Shown: one piece after another, positions 1 to 10,944 of the stretch
Numbering within the stretch: position 1 is the stretch's first letter
Layout of the letters: each line of letters opens with the position of its first letter
Assembly: GCA_036346255.1 (NCBI GenBank)
Contig: CM070619.1
Coordinates: 31,254,342-31,318,341 of the forward strand
Source of the DNA: Ampelocalamus luodianensis
Lineage: Eukaryota > Streptophyta > Magnoliopsida > Poales > Poaceae
Direction: 5' to 3'
DNA: 64,000 bases
The notes under the pieces: model-generated
Told to the model about the DNA's origin: nothing
What the model saw: only the letters and a program-made list of their open reading frames with translations
Databases searched by the model: none
Translations under genes and position numbers: made by a program

Positions 1-125
1 CTAACCATTATAGGGTTAGCCAACCACTCTGTGTGATCGACTTCTCTTATAAAGCCTACTTTAAGTAGTTTGTTCAATTCTGATTTGATGGCATCTCGTC
101 GATCAGGTGCGAATCTTCGTAATTT
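1..125 (-). pseudogene. Reverse transcriptase fragment of a Ty3/gypsy (Tat-type) element
   Basis: Read on the minus strand, the first 60 bases encode a segment with GFIREV followed by EWLANPIMV, the conserved N-terminal part of plant Ty3/gypsy reverse transcriptase. The window edge cuts the domain, so the catalytic motif is not visible. The same segment appears at 63.83-63.90 kb, so both window ends hold copies of one family. With the protease and gag remnants at 0.5-2.8 kb it makes one minus-strand element in the order gag, protease, RT. Lineage assignment is inference. Confidence 0.75.
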
Positions 126-533
126 TTTTACGGGTTTTTTTGTTAGGCCGTAGAGCTAGCCTGTGCTCGATCACCTCCTTGGAGACCCCAGGCATGTCGG
201 ATGCTTGCCATGCAAGACATCTGCGTTAGCTCGGACGAAGGTGATGAGGCGTCTTCCTATGCAGGGTTGGAAGTAACCCCAATGCGAATAGTCTTTGAAG
301 GCTCCTCTAGGTTCAGTGAAACTTCTTTGACTTGATCATTTGGCTTCGGTGCAGCTTTAGGCTTCGGCTGCTTGGTAGAAGGTGGCGCCTTGCTTACTTC
401 TCGAGTTGGTATTTGGCCAACCATCTCGAGGGATTTGCGGTTGCATGTAAGCGCCATCTTTTTATCACAGTGGACTATGATTATCCTTTGGGACCTAGCA
501 TCTTAAGACATTGATAACCACAATGACCAGCCA

Positions 534-842
534 TTAGGAATCATGCCAAAGTTGGTTGACCGAGTATGACATTGTATGCCCTGTCGAAATTGACCACATC
601 AAAAGAGTTCTTTCTGTCCTGAAATTGTTTGGAGAACCAAATATTACAAGAAGAGAAACTTGGCCAATGGGTTTGGCTAATGATCCCGGTACGATCCCAT
701 GAAATGAGTATCGTATAGGCTTTATCTTTGTCCTGAGAACTTGCATCTCATCTAGGGCACTTGTAAATAGTATGTTCAGTGAACTGCCACCATCAACTAA
801 CACACGATTTACTCGATAGTTGTTGATAGTGGGCTCAACCAC
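534..842 (-). pseudogene. Retrotransposon aspartic protease remnant
   Basis: The minus-strand reading contains VLVDGGSSLNILF, the active-site loop of plant Ty3/gypsy pepsin-like protease (D-G/S-G-S/A), preceded by NYRVNRVL. This enzyme cleaves the Gag-Pol polyprotein. The domain lies between the gag region (1.3-2.8 kb) and the RT fragment at the window start, the normal gag-PR-RT order. The C-terminal flap region runs into stops, so the copy is decayed. The linker at 956-1303 carries a TIDHIYGGSSAYD-like stretch typical of the segment just before protease in Tat-type elements. No host role is implied. Confidence 0.75.
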
Positions 843-1303
843 GATCGAAAATCAACCTGGTCGAGTAGAAGGGATTAGACAATCACTCTTCTCAAAAGAG
901 ATGGTGACTTCTGACCACTTTGGTAATTTATTGACAAGAGGAGTGTCAATGGAGTTTACCTCACGCTCGACAACCTTGAGATGTCATTTTGACTCGTATA
1001 GTCGTATGCCGAAGATCCTCCATAGATGTGATCGATGGTGTGCTTCGGATCTTGAAACGGCATCTCCTCATTATCGTCCGACTGCTTTGGACTGCTTGTT
1101 TGACTTACCTCTTCGAGTGTAGGAAGGGGGCCTTTGCCGGTGTAGTAATCACTCGAGTTTTCATTGGAAAACTCGGTAGTTGCGAAGGTCGTGTCCTTCC
1201 TTTTTATGAAAAAGACACCACCTTGGCTTGTCATTCTTCTGTTCATGGCGTTTGTCCTTACCCCGGTTGGAATATGGTTTGGAGCTCTGAGGCTCCTTAT
1301 CAC

Positions 1304-2783
1304 TTACAACCAAGACCTCCTTGGAGCTATTGACTTGAGACTTTTGGCCTTTGGTCTTGCTCTTGGATTTCTTAGCCTTTTATCATTCTTCTTGCTACTT
1401 TCGACTACTTCTTGAGTGTCTTTATCATCTCGATCGATGGTTCTATTCCACTCGACCGCTTCTACAGCAGTTGTATATCGGTCGGCCATCTCAAAAAGCT
1501 CGGCGATAGTAGCTAGATAATTTAAAGAGATGTCCTCTGTGATCTGTCTACTGTGGACTCCCTACTTAAATACTCTGATAACAGAAGAATTAGAAACCTC
1601 AAGAATTGAGTTGTGAACCTGACTAAAGCACCTGATAAATTGGCGTAGGGTCTCATAGGCATTCTGTCTTATTCTGTGCAGGTTATCCTCCTTTCTGGGA
1701 CGGTTGTAGGTACCCTATAAATTAGCTAGTAGTAGATCGCAGAGGTGCTACCATGAATAGATCAACTCCTGTGACTGATTTAACAACCACGACCGAGCGG
1801 ATCCTTTAAGCACAGTAGAAAGGTAATTTACCATGACATGCTCTCTTCCTCCTGCTACTCGAATAGCAGTCGTATAGATCTGAAGAAACTCGAAGGGATT
1901 TTGTGACCCATCAAATTTGTCCATATTCACTTGTCGGAACTGTGGCGGCCATTGAACCGCTCGTAGGTTAGGCGAGAACGCCCGACATCCAATAATAATA
2001 TCATAATGCCTTTTTTACTAGAAAGAAGTGTTGATATCACCAAGCGATCGTACACGATGATACCCAGTGGCAGGTGGACCTGACTTATCATAGGTCTCAG
2101 TCTTATGAGGATAATACTCTTCGTATTATGTCTGCTGTTACAGATTCCTAGGAAGAGTGGTGAACGATCACCTCCCCTAGAAACTTATCGATCACCAGTT
2201 GTTTGAAGAAATCTTCTCCGACTAGAGCTATAGTTAGGAGAATGACCAAACCTATTGCGTGCCATTCTCCATGAGAAGAGTCATTTGAACGACTGGCGTT
2301 CAACGAGTTGTCCTGGTATGACTACTAGACGATGTCGGTGAGTTTGCTCAAGCCTGACCATTGTGCCTCGAAGCATTCGTGCGATCTCTTCACCGAAGAG
2401 GTCGTAGCCTCGCGCTTATCAAAGCTCTTGAGTCAGGTTCTCGATCAGGTCATTTATACATTGAAGTTCTTGAGCTTCCTCTGACCGGTATTGGATGCAC
2501 CCTGGTAAAGTTCTCTAGGTTGCAATTCTTTTCCTCTAGATGGTTTTAGGATCATCAACATCTGAGTTAGCCGGAGCATGCCTCAGTGGAGAGCGATCAT
2601 TGCTAGGATTTCACCCACACTCATGAAGGTGGTGATCCTGTTCATCGCCAGAGGCCCCTCGCCATCACCACGAGAGCCCGAAGTGAGTGTGCCATGGGAA
2701 GCATCCCTAGTACTACCTCTTGGAGAGAGATTAGGATTTGAGGGGAGGACAAAGACCTTTTGGATCTTTCTAGGGGTCACTAC
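1304..2783 (-). pseudogene. Retrotransposon gag remnant (Retrotrans_gag domain)
   Basis: The clearest part is 1748-1930, where the minus strand encodes MDKFDGSQNPFEFLQIYTTA followed by a KGSARSWL motif, the hallmark of the gag capsid domain of grass Ty3/gypsy elements. The gag-like reading is broken into several frames by stops and frameshifts. The basic C-terminal part lies at about 1304-1489 and an N-terminal disordered part reaches about 2783. Upstream of this the sequence changes to an unrelated plus-oriented LTR-like segment, so the element lacks a recognisable 5' LTR here. Confidence 0.7.
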
Positions 2784-2789
2784 CGATTA

Positions 2790-3290
2790 GTGGACTAGTA
2801 GGAGTACTCGGGCCATGTCCAAGTGTACGTGAATCTATAGGGTCGCACGCTTAAAGGGCTAGGATTTAATTTGGATGGTGATCCGAATTCTTATGGGCCA
2901 CGAGTTCCTAATGAGCCTCAAAGTTTGATACCCATCATAGATGCCTATATATAGAGGGGCGGTGGCATAGGGTTAAGGGTGAATTCAGAATTCCTAAAAC
3001 CCTAGTGGCCACACCTTCCTCATCCAATACCATGCAATCGGTGCTAGCACTCTAGTGCATGGTGTCCCTGCCTCGTACGTGTGGATACCTTAGAGGTGTT
3101 GATGCGAAGCATCAGCACTAGGACGATCCGCAACTCATGACGATCACAAGCAGCTAGAGAAGGAGACGTGCGGCTAGGACGACTACCACTGCACCAACAC
3201 ACTACATTGACTCTACTTCCGCTACGAGTCTGCGCATCTAGTGACAATCCTGTGATCTATTACTAGCGGAGGTTCCTTATTTATGCGGTA
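2790..3290 (+). repeat. LTR-like fragment with TATA box
   Basis: A promoter-like CTATATATAG box lies at 2945-2954 on the plus strand, followed by a leader with CCTAAAACCCTAGTGGCC. The 3' part, ending in a CTTCCGCTACGAGTCTGCGCATCTAGTG-type segment, resembles 28313-28640, which carries a similar closing phrase (CTTCCGCTGCACTACACGTCTAGTGG region). Two related copies in a repeat-rich window suggest a dispersed LTR or transposon UTR. No terminal TG/CA or target duplication was found, so the class is uncertain. Confidence 0.35.
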
Positions 3291-3296
3291 GATTTT

Positions 3297-3900
3297 TTAA
3301 TTTGTGCTAGCGTAGCCTACCCGTGGTTCAACAGAATTATGGGTTATAACCGTCTTCAACTGAAGGTGAACCCTGCGAGGGTACGACCGAATCCGCAAGA
3401 AAAGTTGGCTCAACAACACACCTTGTGGGGGTAACCATCGGGTGACAATTACCAAATGTTGGTTGAGTCCCAGAATGATGGATTCCAGGACTTGTTTTGC
3501 TAGATCAGACGACCTTAGATGGACTCGAATATTTGGAGGGGGAACCCTTACTATGTTCTGTACTTGTCTTGGTGCAATTCTGACCATGGCTGGATAGACC
3601 CTTGCCCTCTTAGGAATCTGGTTCCTCATCTGGGCGTAATATTGTGGGGGGGTAAGATCTCTCATCAACCTTGTCTGCAGCATGGTCTTATGGGTCTGGT
3701 GAAAGATCCCTGGAGGCAGCATTGCTATTGGACGAAATAATGCTCTACTTGTACTCGTAATAGGCATCCATGTCAAGTTCTATGTAGTCTACCAAATTGA
3801 ACCAGTTCTCCATGTTCCACTCTCCTGCCATGAAAGTATTAGAATTGAAAAATCAAGAGAACTTGCCGAAAAGGAATCACTAGAAAATCACAGTATACGT
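3297..3900 (-). pseudogene. Unrecognised protein-coding remnant
   Basis: An open frame of 159 codons runs from 3776 to 3297. A second frame begins with an ATG near 3816 and reads MENWFNLVDYIELDMDAYYEY before a stop. Just upstream on the minus strand is a pyrimidine tract ending in CATGGCAG, which resembles a 3' splice site. The composition (Pro, Gln, Ser, charged) looks coding rather than random, but stops and frame changes make it non-functional. I do not recognise the family. A transposon-borne ORF or captured gene fragment are both possible. Confidence 0.25.
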
Positions 3901-4383
3901 TCACCATCCAGTTCACCCCACTTATTTGACCGTTAATTCCTTCTATTTATGCCATGGAATTTCCTCTCTTTTTTTGGTAAGGTTGCTTGCTCCTGGCATG
4001 TTTTGTTCTGATTGCATTATGTCTAACTCTGTTCTGCAACCTACAAATGTATGAGTGGTTCATCGCGCCAAGGAGGCAATCACTGCTCAGTCTCACATCA
4101 ACAAAAGGGAGGTGGCCACCGGGTGGAGAAGGACACCGCCATCGGCTTGATCCACGCCAGAGATGGAGGAGTACATTGGGGGAGGAAGAGGACGTCAGAG
4201 TCCATGGCGACGCCTCAGCGCGGAGGCATAGGAGGGAGGCGCGGTGCTGGCTCTAGTGAAGGACACATGCACGAGAGAGACGGCGATGGAGATCGACGGT
4301 GACATTGATGCCAACGACGACGATGGGGCGGCGTGAGGAAGCTCTTGCAAAGACAGCCTTGGGGTGAGGTGGCGGCGCGTTCG

Positions 4384-4940
4384 CGCGAGCTCTCCCATGG
4401 CGGCAACGCAGCTCAGGTTGGTAGACATCCGAAGCGGCTCAGGTCGATAGAGATCCGGCGCGACAACGGCAGTTCGGGAGCTCGCCCATGGCGGCAGAGT
4501 GGCTCAGGGAAAGAGAGAGAGAGAGTAAGAAGAGAGGGAAGAAGAGAGAGAGAGAGGAAGGAGGATAGAGAGGAAAGGCGGCATAGGTTGAGGAACTCGC
4601 CCGTCGGCCTGAGCGACAGCGGCTGAGTGGCAGCGTGAGGAAGCTCGCATGAAGACGGCACCAGGACAAGGTGGCAGCGTGCTCATGCAAGCTCGCTCAT
4701 GGCGGTAGCGCGGCTTAGGTCGGTAGAGATCCGTCGTGACGGTGGCGATCCGAGAGCTCGCCCATGGCGGCAGTGCTGCTTAGGAAAGAGAGGAAGAGGA
4801 GATGGAGGAAGAGAGAGGAAGAAGGAGAGAGAGGTAGGGCGGCATAGGTGGAGGAGCTCGCCCGCCTGCCAAGGCAACAACGGTGGCCGTGTAGGCAGAG
4901 AGAGGCGGCGGTGTTGGCCATCGAGTGAACTGGAGGAGAG
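4384..4940. repeat. Imperfect duplication of a GA/GC-rich unit
   Basis: A segment beginning TAGAGATCCG, followed by GAGCTCGCCCATGGCGGCAG, a GA-rich stretch and GGCGGCATAGGT, occurs at 4448-4612 and again at 4724-4868. The offset is 276 bp at the start and about 260 bp at the end, because the GA tract differs in length. A further partial copy of the GAGCTC-CCCATGGCGGCA motif starts near 4388. The strand bias (purines on plus) creates long but meaningless ORFs in both directions. The region may be a decayed GC-rich leader of a transposon or gene. Confidence 0.6.
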
Positions 4941-4959
4941 AGACAAGTAGGAAGGGAGG

Positions 4960-6557
4960 AAAAGTAAACGATGGTTTCTATCTTCTTTTCTTCCTCAACT
5001 TTTAACGTAATATTATTAGTATCTAATATCTCTATCTCTACAACTTAAAAATAGGACTAAGTGGTGGTCTGTTCTCCCCTCCCCAACCCACCAGCCATCG
5101 TCCGAGCAGCTCCTTGGGGTAAAACGAGCACTGACACGCGGTGCCGCGGGGCCGTTGTTAGGCTCCCTCTCTCTCCCCGAACTACTTGATCCCCATGTCT
5201 TCCATCAGCACCCCCACGTCTCCCATCTTTTCCTCGCTTCACCAAAAATAGCCAGAATGGTGACCCTTCTCCCTGACACTCCTGTCAAAAAAAAAAAAAG
5301 TGATACTATATGTCAGTGGGTATATGTATAGCCTTGATTAGTTGATTCGCTTGATATTAGTGTGAAAGAAAACTCCTATTTAATGTAAGGTTTGGTGTCC
5401 GTTCAACGCATGGGCACTTTACTAGTATCTAGTAATGAATAACCAAAAGCTTATTTTTCGAATTTGCAAGCTACTGGCAAATAGTGAACAAATGGACATG
5501 AAATTTTCAGCATGTTCACCATCATGAGGCTAACATTAGTGAGTCGAAAATTGAGTGTATTGCACATAAGTGGCAACTGATTAATGAAGAAAAATCTGTA
5601 TGGAACCAACCTTCAACCGCACTTTCAGAGGGGCAAGTTTTAGCGCAAGGAGCACATACATATCCATAGCTAACTTAGCTAAGTACAGCACCCTTTAGAG
5701 CAGAGTAGCTTGGAAAATATCAAAGGATGACCAATGGTTTATCAGGCTGCAATAATAATAAAAATACGTATAGAAGCTTTAAAGGTAGAACAAAGAAACA
5801 CAATTTTTTTTTTATCATGCTGTTACCTCATTTAGGGAAAGAACACTATCCCAAAAGTCAGATGCAGACACTCGCAACTTCTTCTTGGATGAGTACAGCA
5901 CTGGTGGCTAATGGTCATAAGTATATGGTACAATATTATAAAACGCATGGCATTCCTCCACGCTTAGTTCATCCTTAGCTTCCTGTGACTAGACTTTTTT
6001 CTTTACTAGTACGCATGGCATTCCTCCACGCTCACACGGAGCAATTGTTTGCTAGATAGTCTACTGCCAGCACGTTGTGAGTAAATAGACGTGGATATTC
6101 AATCAGAATGCTTACCGTCGGAAGGCAGCAATTAGGAACTCAAAAACTAATTGCATTGTGCAGACACAGGTGACAAATACTTACAAGGAAGAAAATACAT
6201 GCGCGACCAACCTACAACCTGGTACAAGAGCACCAAGCTCGAATCCTGGTAAAAACTCACGCATCAACCTATTCCTTAACATTGGGCACATGTTGTTTGA
6301 TATAATCCTTTTAAGACACCCAAATCATACATAAAACATGCCACAAAGCAGCATCAGTTCAACTTACCCTGTGCTATGCACCACTCTCTGTTACAGGGAA
6401 GAGCAAAATTTGTTTTTTTTTTTCAGAAAACAATGGGGATGCTGTAAAAGCTCCAAGCTAAAGTAACTTTAAGATGTCCAAAGAAATAAGAAAAGAGCAT
6501 CTCAACGAACTCCTGTTAACAATGGCATACTCCAAGCTAATAGTGTATAGCTTAAGC
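4960..6557. other. Intergenic / 3' flank of the leucyl-tRNA synthetase gene
   Basis: No protein family is recognisable. The stretch contains a poly-A run near 5287-5299 and a short local duplication: the phrase CGCATGGCATTCCTCCACGC occurs at about 5943 and again at about 6013. The part next to 6558 is expected to be the 3' UTR of the minus-strand synthetase gene, but no clear polyadenylation signal was identified. Confidence 0.4.
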
Positions 6558-9500
6558 TCAGTTTCGGGCTTCAGACTCCAACTTGCTCATGAATATTGCC
6601 ACAGGCTCACCAGGAGAAGGCGGGGTCTTGTTCAGCACAGAAGAATGGCTGCCAGCTTTGGCACGAGCAGCTTCATCAGATGCTGACAAGATCTCTACAT
6701 GCTCAAGGCCCAACTGCCTTTTGATCAGCTCCAAATTCTCCTCAAGAACATCCATTTCACCAAAAGGAAGCTTCAAATTCAAAGCCTGGGGACCAACGTT
6801 CCTTGCTTCATCTTTCTTCAACTTGATGAAAGGCATGCATTGCTTCTGGACTTGCTTGAAGTTTGCTTCCTGTCCGATGAAGCAATTCTTCAATGCTTCG
6901 TTAATCTCATCCTCAGGGGCAAAGGAACGTGCTTGGCTATCAAAATTGGACTGCAGCACCCTCAAACACTGCTTTTTCCACCCACAGTAGTGTTCATTGA
7001 CATAGATCAGACCAACAGTCAGCTTGTTTCCCTCTGATGGAGGTGCAGCTCCCTTCTTGGATTTCTTGGAACCAGATTCTTGCTTCTGAAGCAACTTCCT
7101 CATTAAAACTATGGAGTCCTGTAAATATTTGTTTGCAATTCGTAGAGTAGGATCTGGGGTACCTGCAATTGGCCACCCAGCTTTTATTGCAAAACCTTCC
7201 TTCCTCAGGAGCTTTCGCCAAACATGCTCAGCATAGTGTGGACAAATGGGGGTGATAAGCCTGGTCTGGACTTCCATAAACCGCCACAACAAATCACGGT
7301 TCATGTCTGCCGTTCCACAAGAGAGTCTGTACTCATCTCTAGCCAATTGAAGGTCATATAACCCAGACTTCAGGGCATCTCTGAACATGAAGGCATTGTA
7401 GCTCTTCTCAGTTTCTATCACAGCAATGTTTATCTCATTAGCAAACACATGGTCAGCATAAGTAGAGGGAGGCCCAGCTCTCATAGAAGATTCAGCAGCT
7501 ATAACCTCTTCCATCCACGCAAGTTCTTTTGTAAGCCTCAAAATAGCAGCATTTGCAGTTTCAAAGACAAAGTTTGCATCATCCATACCATCTCCAGCAT
7601 CAGCAAGGGCAAACCTAGTGGCATCAGATGAGAATTCTTCAATGGCCTGCCGAAGAGTTCGGAAGTTCCCTGTGGACTTGGACATCTTCTCAGAATTAAG
7701 CATAAGATGCCCATTGCAACGGAAGCCACGAGGCCAATGGTGCTCAGGAAGAAGTGCTGTATGATTGTAAATGCTGAATGTCAGATGGTTCTGGATAAGA
7801 TCCTTACCAGATACCCGAATATCAAAGGGATACCAATACTCAAATTCTTGCTTCATTTTGCTCAAGAGGGCAGGAGGATGTCACTCTTGGGTGCTGGGCA
7901 TACAGAACACATAATCCCAGACTTCATCTGTCATTTGCTCTGGCCTGATAGATGATATTTCCTTTCCATACATGTTGCCATTTTGCAAAAAATGTGCAAT
8001 TGTGTAATAAGCCATGTATAAGGTTGAATCAGAAAGAGATTCTACAAGGAACTGCTCATCCCAAGGAATACGACTACCTAGGCCAAAAGAACGTGAACAG
8101 GCCCATTGGTTCAGCCAGCCCAACGTGTGCTCGAAACCATTACGGGTTTCTGCTGAGAATGTATTCATATTTCCCAAGCATTGGACTGCCATCTGCTTCC
8201 ATTCAGCCTCACCATAAGTTATGTACCACTGATCTGTGAGAGCAACAACACACTCATCACCAGATCGCGACATAACTTTCTTCTCAGGCTCACTGTACAA
8301 CACTGCAGTGCCTTCTTCCAACAGCTTGTTCTTTATCAGTGGCTTCGCTTCTTGAACTTTTCTGCCATTGAACTCCCCTACAATCAATGTTCCATCAGTA
8401 AATCCTTTCAGATATGTCATCCTTTTTGCTTCAGCGAGCTTCTCCTTGTCATTCGGGCTCTTAATCTTAAGAGCCAGGCACACCTTCTCGGCTGACTTAT
8501 CTCCAAACTCAGGAATGTTGATTATCGGTATAATCTTAAAGGGAAGAACCCACTCATCTTTGACTCCAAACTTCGCTCTCAAAGCCGGCTTTGTGACTAA
8601 ATCTTGCAGTGCCATGAAATCATCTGGCGAATCACTTGGAACACTAGTAACAATGCCAGTGCCTTTATCTGTTAAGATAGTGAGCATGGGAAGCGCATAT
8701 ATGATTTCATTAAAGGTGAGAGCAGATTTTAATGGTAAACCAATCAGATCATTGCCAGACAGCTCAGCCAAGCAGGTTGGCTTTTCCGGGACCCTACATA
8801 GATGTTGATATGCAAGATTAAGAGCAGCCCTTGCTGTCATAATGAAGACATCAGTGTCATTGATCTCAAAAGCCCCATAGCTTCCATCAGGCAATACCCA
8901 ACAATTTGTCTGGCCATACATCGTCTCAGGTCTCAATGTAGCTGCTGCCAAATAAACTTTCCTTCCTTCCAAGGTCTTCAATTTAGGAGGAAAAGGTGGG
9001 ATCACTTCCATTTTAACCAACACATATTCTTGTGGCTGCACACCTTCACCTGTTGCTCGATCATGGTCAGCACAAGGTTGGCCATCCAATGGAGAGTAAA
9101 TTGTGTACCTCATATCTTTAACAATCTTATCCAGTTTCCTCAGCTTTCTCATCTGCCATCGGACAAAAGCATCATAGAACGGGTTCATGTCAGTGGTTAT
9201 GAATGAACGCCTCCAATCACAACCCAGGCCAAAAGCCTTGAGGTCCTCCTTCGCCAACGGAGGGAAGTAAGTCAACCAGTGATAAGGATCCTGAAATTTG
9301 GCAATTTCTTCATCGGACAGGCCAAAGCCCCTCATGATCTCCCACTGGAACTTCTGTACACCAGACTTTGCAGCAGCCTTAGCTTTCTTGCTCTTAAATC
9401 TATCTGGGACAACAGCAACCTGTTCAGCCTGGCTATCATCTGCCACTTCAAAACTTGAATCCTCTGCAACAGGAAATACTGGAGGATTTCCATATTGTTG

Positions 9501-9836
9501 AATCTCCCGGGCAAGCTTATCGGCTGAGGCCTTTATGGGCATTCCAGTACAATGGAAAGAAAAGGGCAAAAGGACATTTGAGCCACAAAGTCTGTGGTAT
9601 GCAGCACCGAACTCGAGTTTGGACAATGAGAAGGCATGGCCTAAATGTAGTAAGCCATTCATGTAAGGGTATGGAAAGTTGCCAAAGAATTTTTCACCAG
9701 GGCCAGGAGGTTTATAGCCAGGCTCCACCTCAAAAACCTTATTCTCCTCCCAACACTTTTGAACATCTGACTGAATCTTGAGCAAAAGGTCTCTCCGGGC
9801 ATAACTCCTGCCTCCATCAGGATTTGATGATGACAT
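6558..9836 (-). CDS. Cytosolic leucine--tRNA ligase, reading frame interrupted by a premature stop
   Basis: Class I aminoacyl-tRNA synthetase that charges tRNA-Leu in the cytosol. The start is ATG at 9836 (MSSSNPDGG); an upstream in-frame TTG lies in the splice acceptor. The HIGH motif reads HLGH at codons 64-67 (9636-9647), after FPYPYMNG. The CP1 editing domain contains LRPETMYGQTNCWV and TDKGTGIVTSVPSD. KMSKS is at codons 717-721 (7674-7688). The total of about 1,091 codons matches the plant/eukaryotic cytosolic enzyme. All coding sequence is in one exon. The frame is broken: after WDYVFC, two bases appear missing, and one more is missing about 22 bases on. This gives TGA at 7881-7883 (codon 652), after which the original frame resumes to the stop at 6558. 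The shifted frame between them still reads GPAPKSDI-like conserved sequence. As written, only a truncated protein lacking KMSKS would form. Pseudogene, or a sequencing/assembly error, are the alternatives. Confidence 0.93.
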
Positions 9837-10068
9837 TTTCCTGATCAATCAACAGAAAAAGGTGTCAAAGGACAAGCCTATTGGTTTAATGTAATTTTAA
9901 CTGAAAACTTATCATATATCTTCCATGTAAAAGAGAAGAGATAACAAACTCATGAAACATACACTTTATTTTCAAACAAGATACAATGGTACAATCAGCT
10001 TTTAAGTTTGATTCTAGTTTCAAACATAGCTAACAAACTCATGAAAAAGCAAGTCAATGATGAAGTTA

Positions 10069-10260
10069 CTCCCTCCGTTCTTTTTTATTTGACACAATTG
10101 CCTTTTCACGGTCAAACTTTCGAAAGTTTGACCTCCAATAAGTTTAAAACTATCTAGATTGGCTATATAAAAATTATACCATTAGAATTGTCGTTGAAAA
10201 TACTTTCATAATATTATAATTTTATTAGTATATCTTAACTCAAACTTGATTATCTTGCCA
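10069..10260 (+). mobile_element. Truncated Stowaway-like MITE
   Basis: The segment starts TA-CTCCCTCCGTTC, the terminal signature of grass Stowaway (Tc1/mariner-type) elements, and continues with an AT-rich body including CGGTCAAACTTTCGAAAGTTTGACC. The complementary terminus (GAACGGAGGGAG) is not found downstream, so only one end remains. It sits in the predicted synthetase intron. Confidence 0.5.
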
Positions 10261-10470
10261 ACTAGTATATTAATGGACAGCATAACAGAAGCAAGCCAAA
10301 CAAGTACCGTATAACATGCCAATAACTACTCTGAATTTCAATCTCCAGTAAGATCAATATTATGAAATTAAAATGATCAAGAAAGTACTAATTGCACTTG
10401 GACTGAAAGTCTTAAATTATCCCCAGAACTGGAAACGTTTACAACAACCTAAAGTGTATATGAAGGCATA

Positions 10471-10612
10471 TTTTGAAATATGCCACTCCTCAGTTTTTGG
10501 TTTTGAAATATGTCACTCCTCGGTTTTTTTTTTGAAATATGTCACTCCTCAGTATAAAATATGCCACTCCTCAGTATTTCAAAACCACAAACTGAGAGTG
10601 GCATATTTCAAA
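10471..10612. repeat. Four direct and one inverted copy of a 22-bp motif
   Basis: The motif TGAAATATGYCACTCCTCRGT occurs directly at about 10474-10494, 10504-10524, 10533-10553 and (partly) 10558-10576. It occurs once inverted at 10590-10612. The inverted copy can pair with any of the direct copies, so a transcript through this intron could fold into alternative hairpins. Confidence 0.8.
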
Positions 10613-10795
10613 ATTCGCCGTATATGAATTAAAAAAATCAAATAGCTCAAACCAGGAATATAAAGTTAATGGATTTTAGTTGCAACAAAAACTGTCAGAA
10701 ATTGTAAATGTCATTGCTAAACTAAAGTGCAATTTGATATTCACTCCAACAAATAGTGAATGTACAAAATGTCAGATATGTCTAAAGTGCAAAAA

Positions 10796-10944
10796 TCAGA
10801 TATTCTCGAACTAAGGTTAGATTTAAATGTCATTGTATATTAGTATACAAATCACTGTAAATTGTAACTGTCTATTTTGTACATAACTAAAGTGCAAAAA
10901 CTGTCTATTTTTATAAAATCTAACCTTAGTTCGAGAATATCTGA
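10796..10944. repeat. Perfect 29-bp inverted repeat with 91-bp spacer
   Basis: The bases 10796-10824 (beginning TCAGATATTCTCGAACTAAG) are the exact reverse complement of 10916-10944. The surrounding 10.68-11.06 kb also has direct repeats of an AACTGTCAGAAATTGTAAATG phrase (near 10690 and 10990) and of a GTCTATTTT phrase. This suggests local scrambled duplication. No terminal target duplication was seen, so a MITE is not demonstrated. Confidence 0.85.

Noticed and set aside
9837..9848. Earlier start (TTG) for leucyl-tRNA synthetase
   Set aside because: The codon lies within the splice acceptor; ATG at 9836 gives the usual N-terminus.
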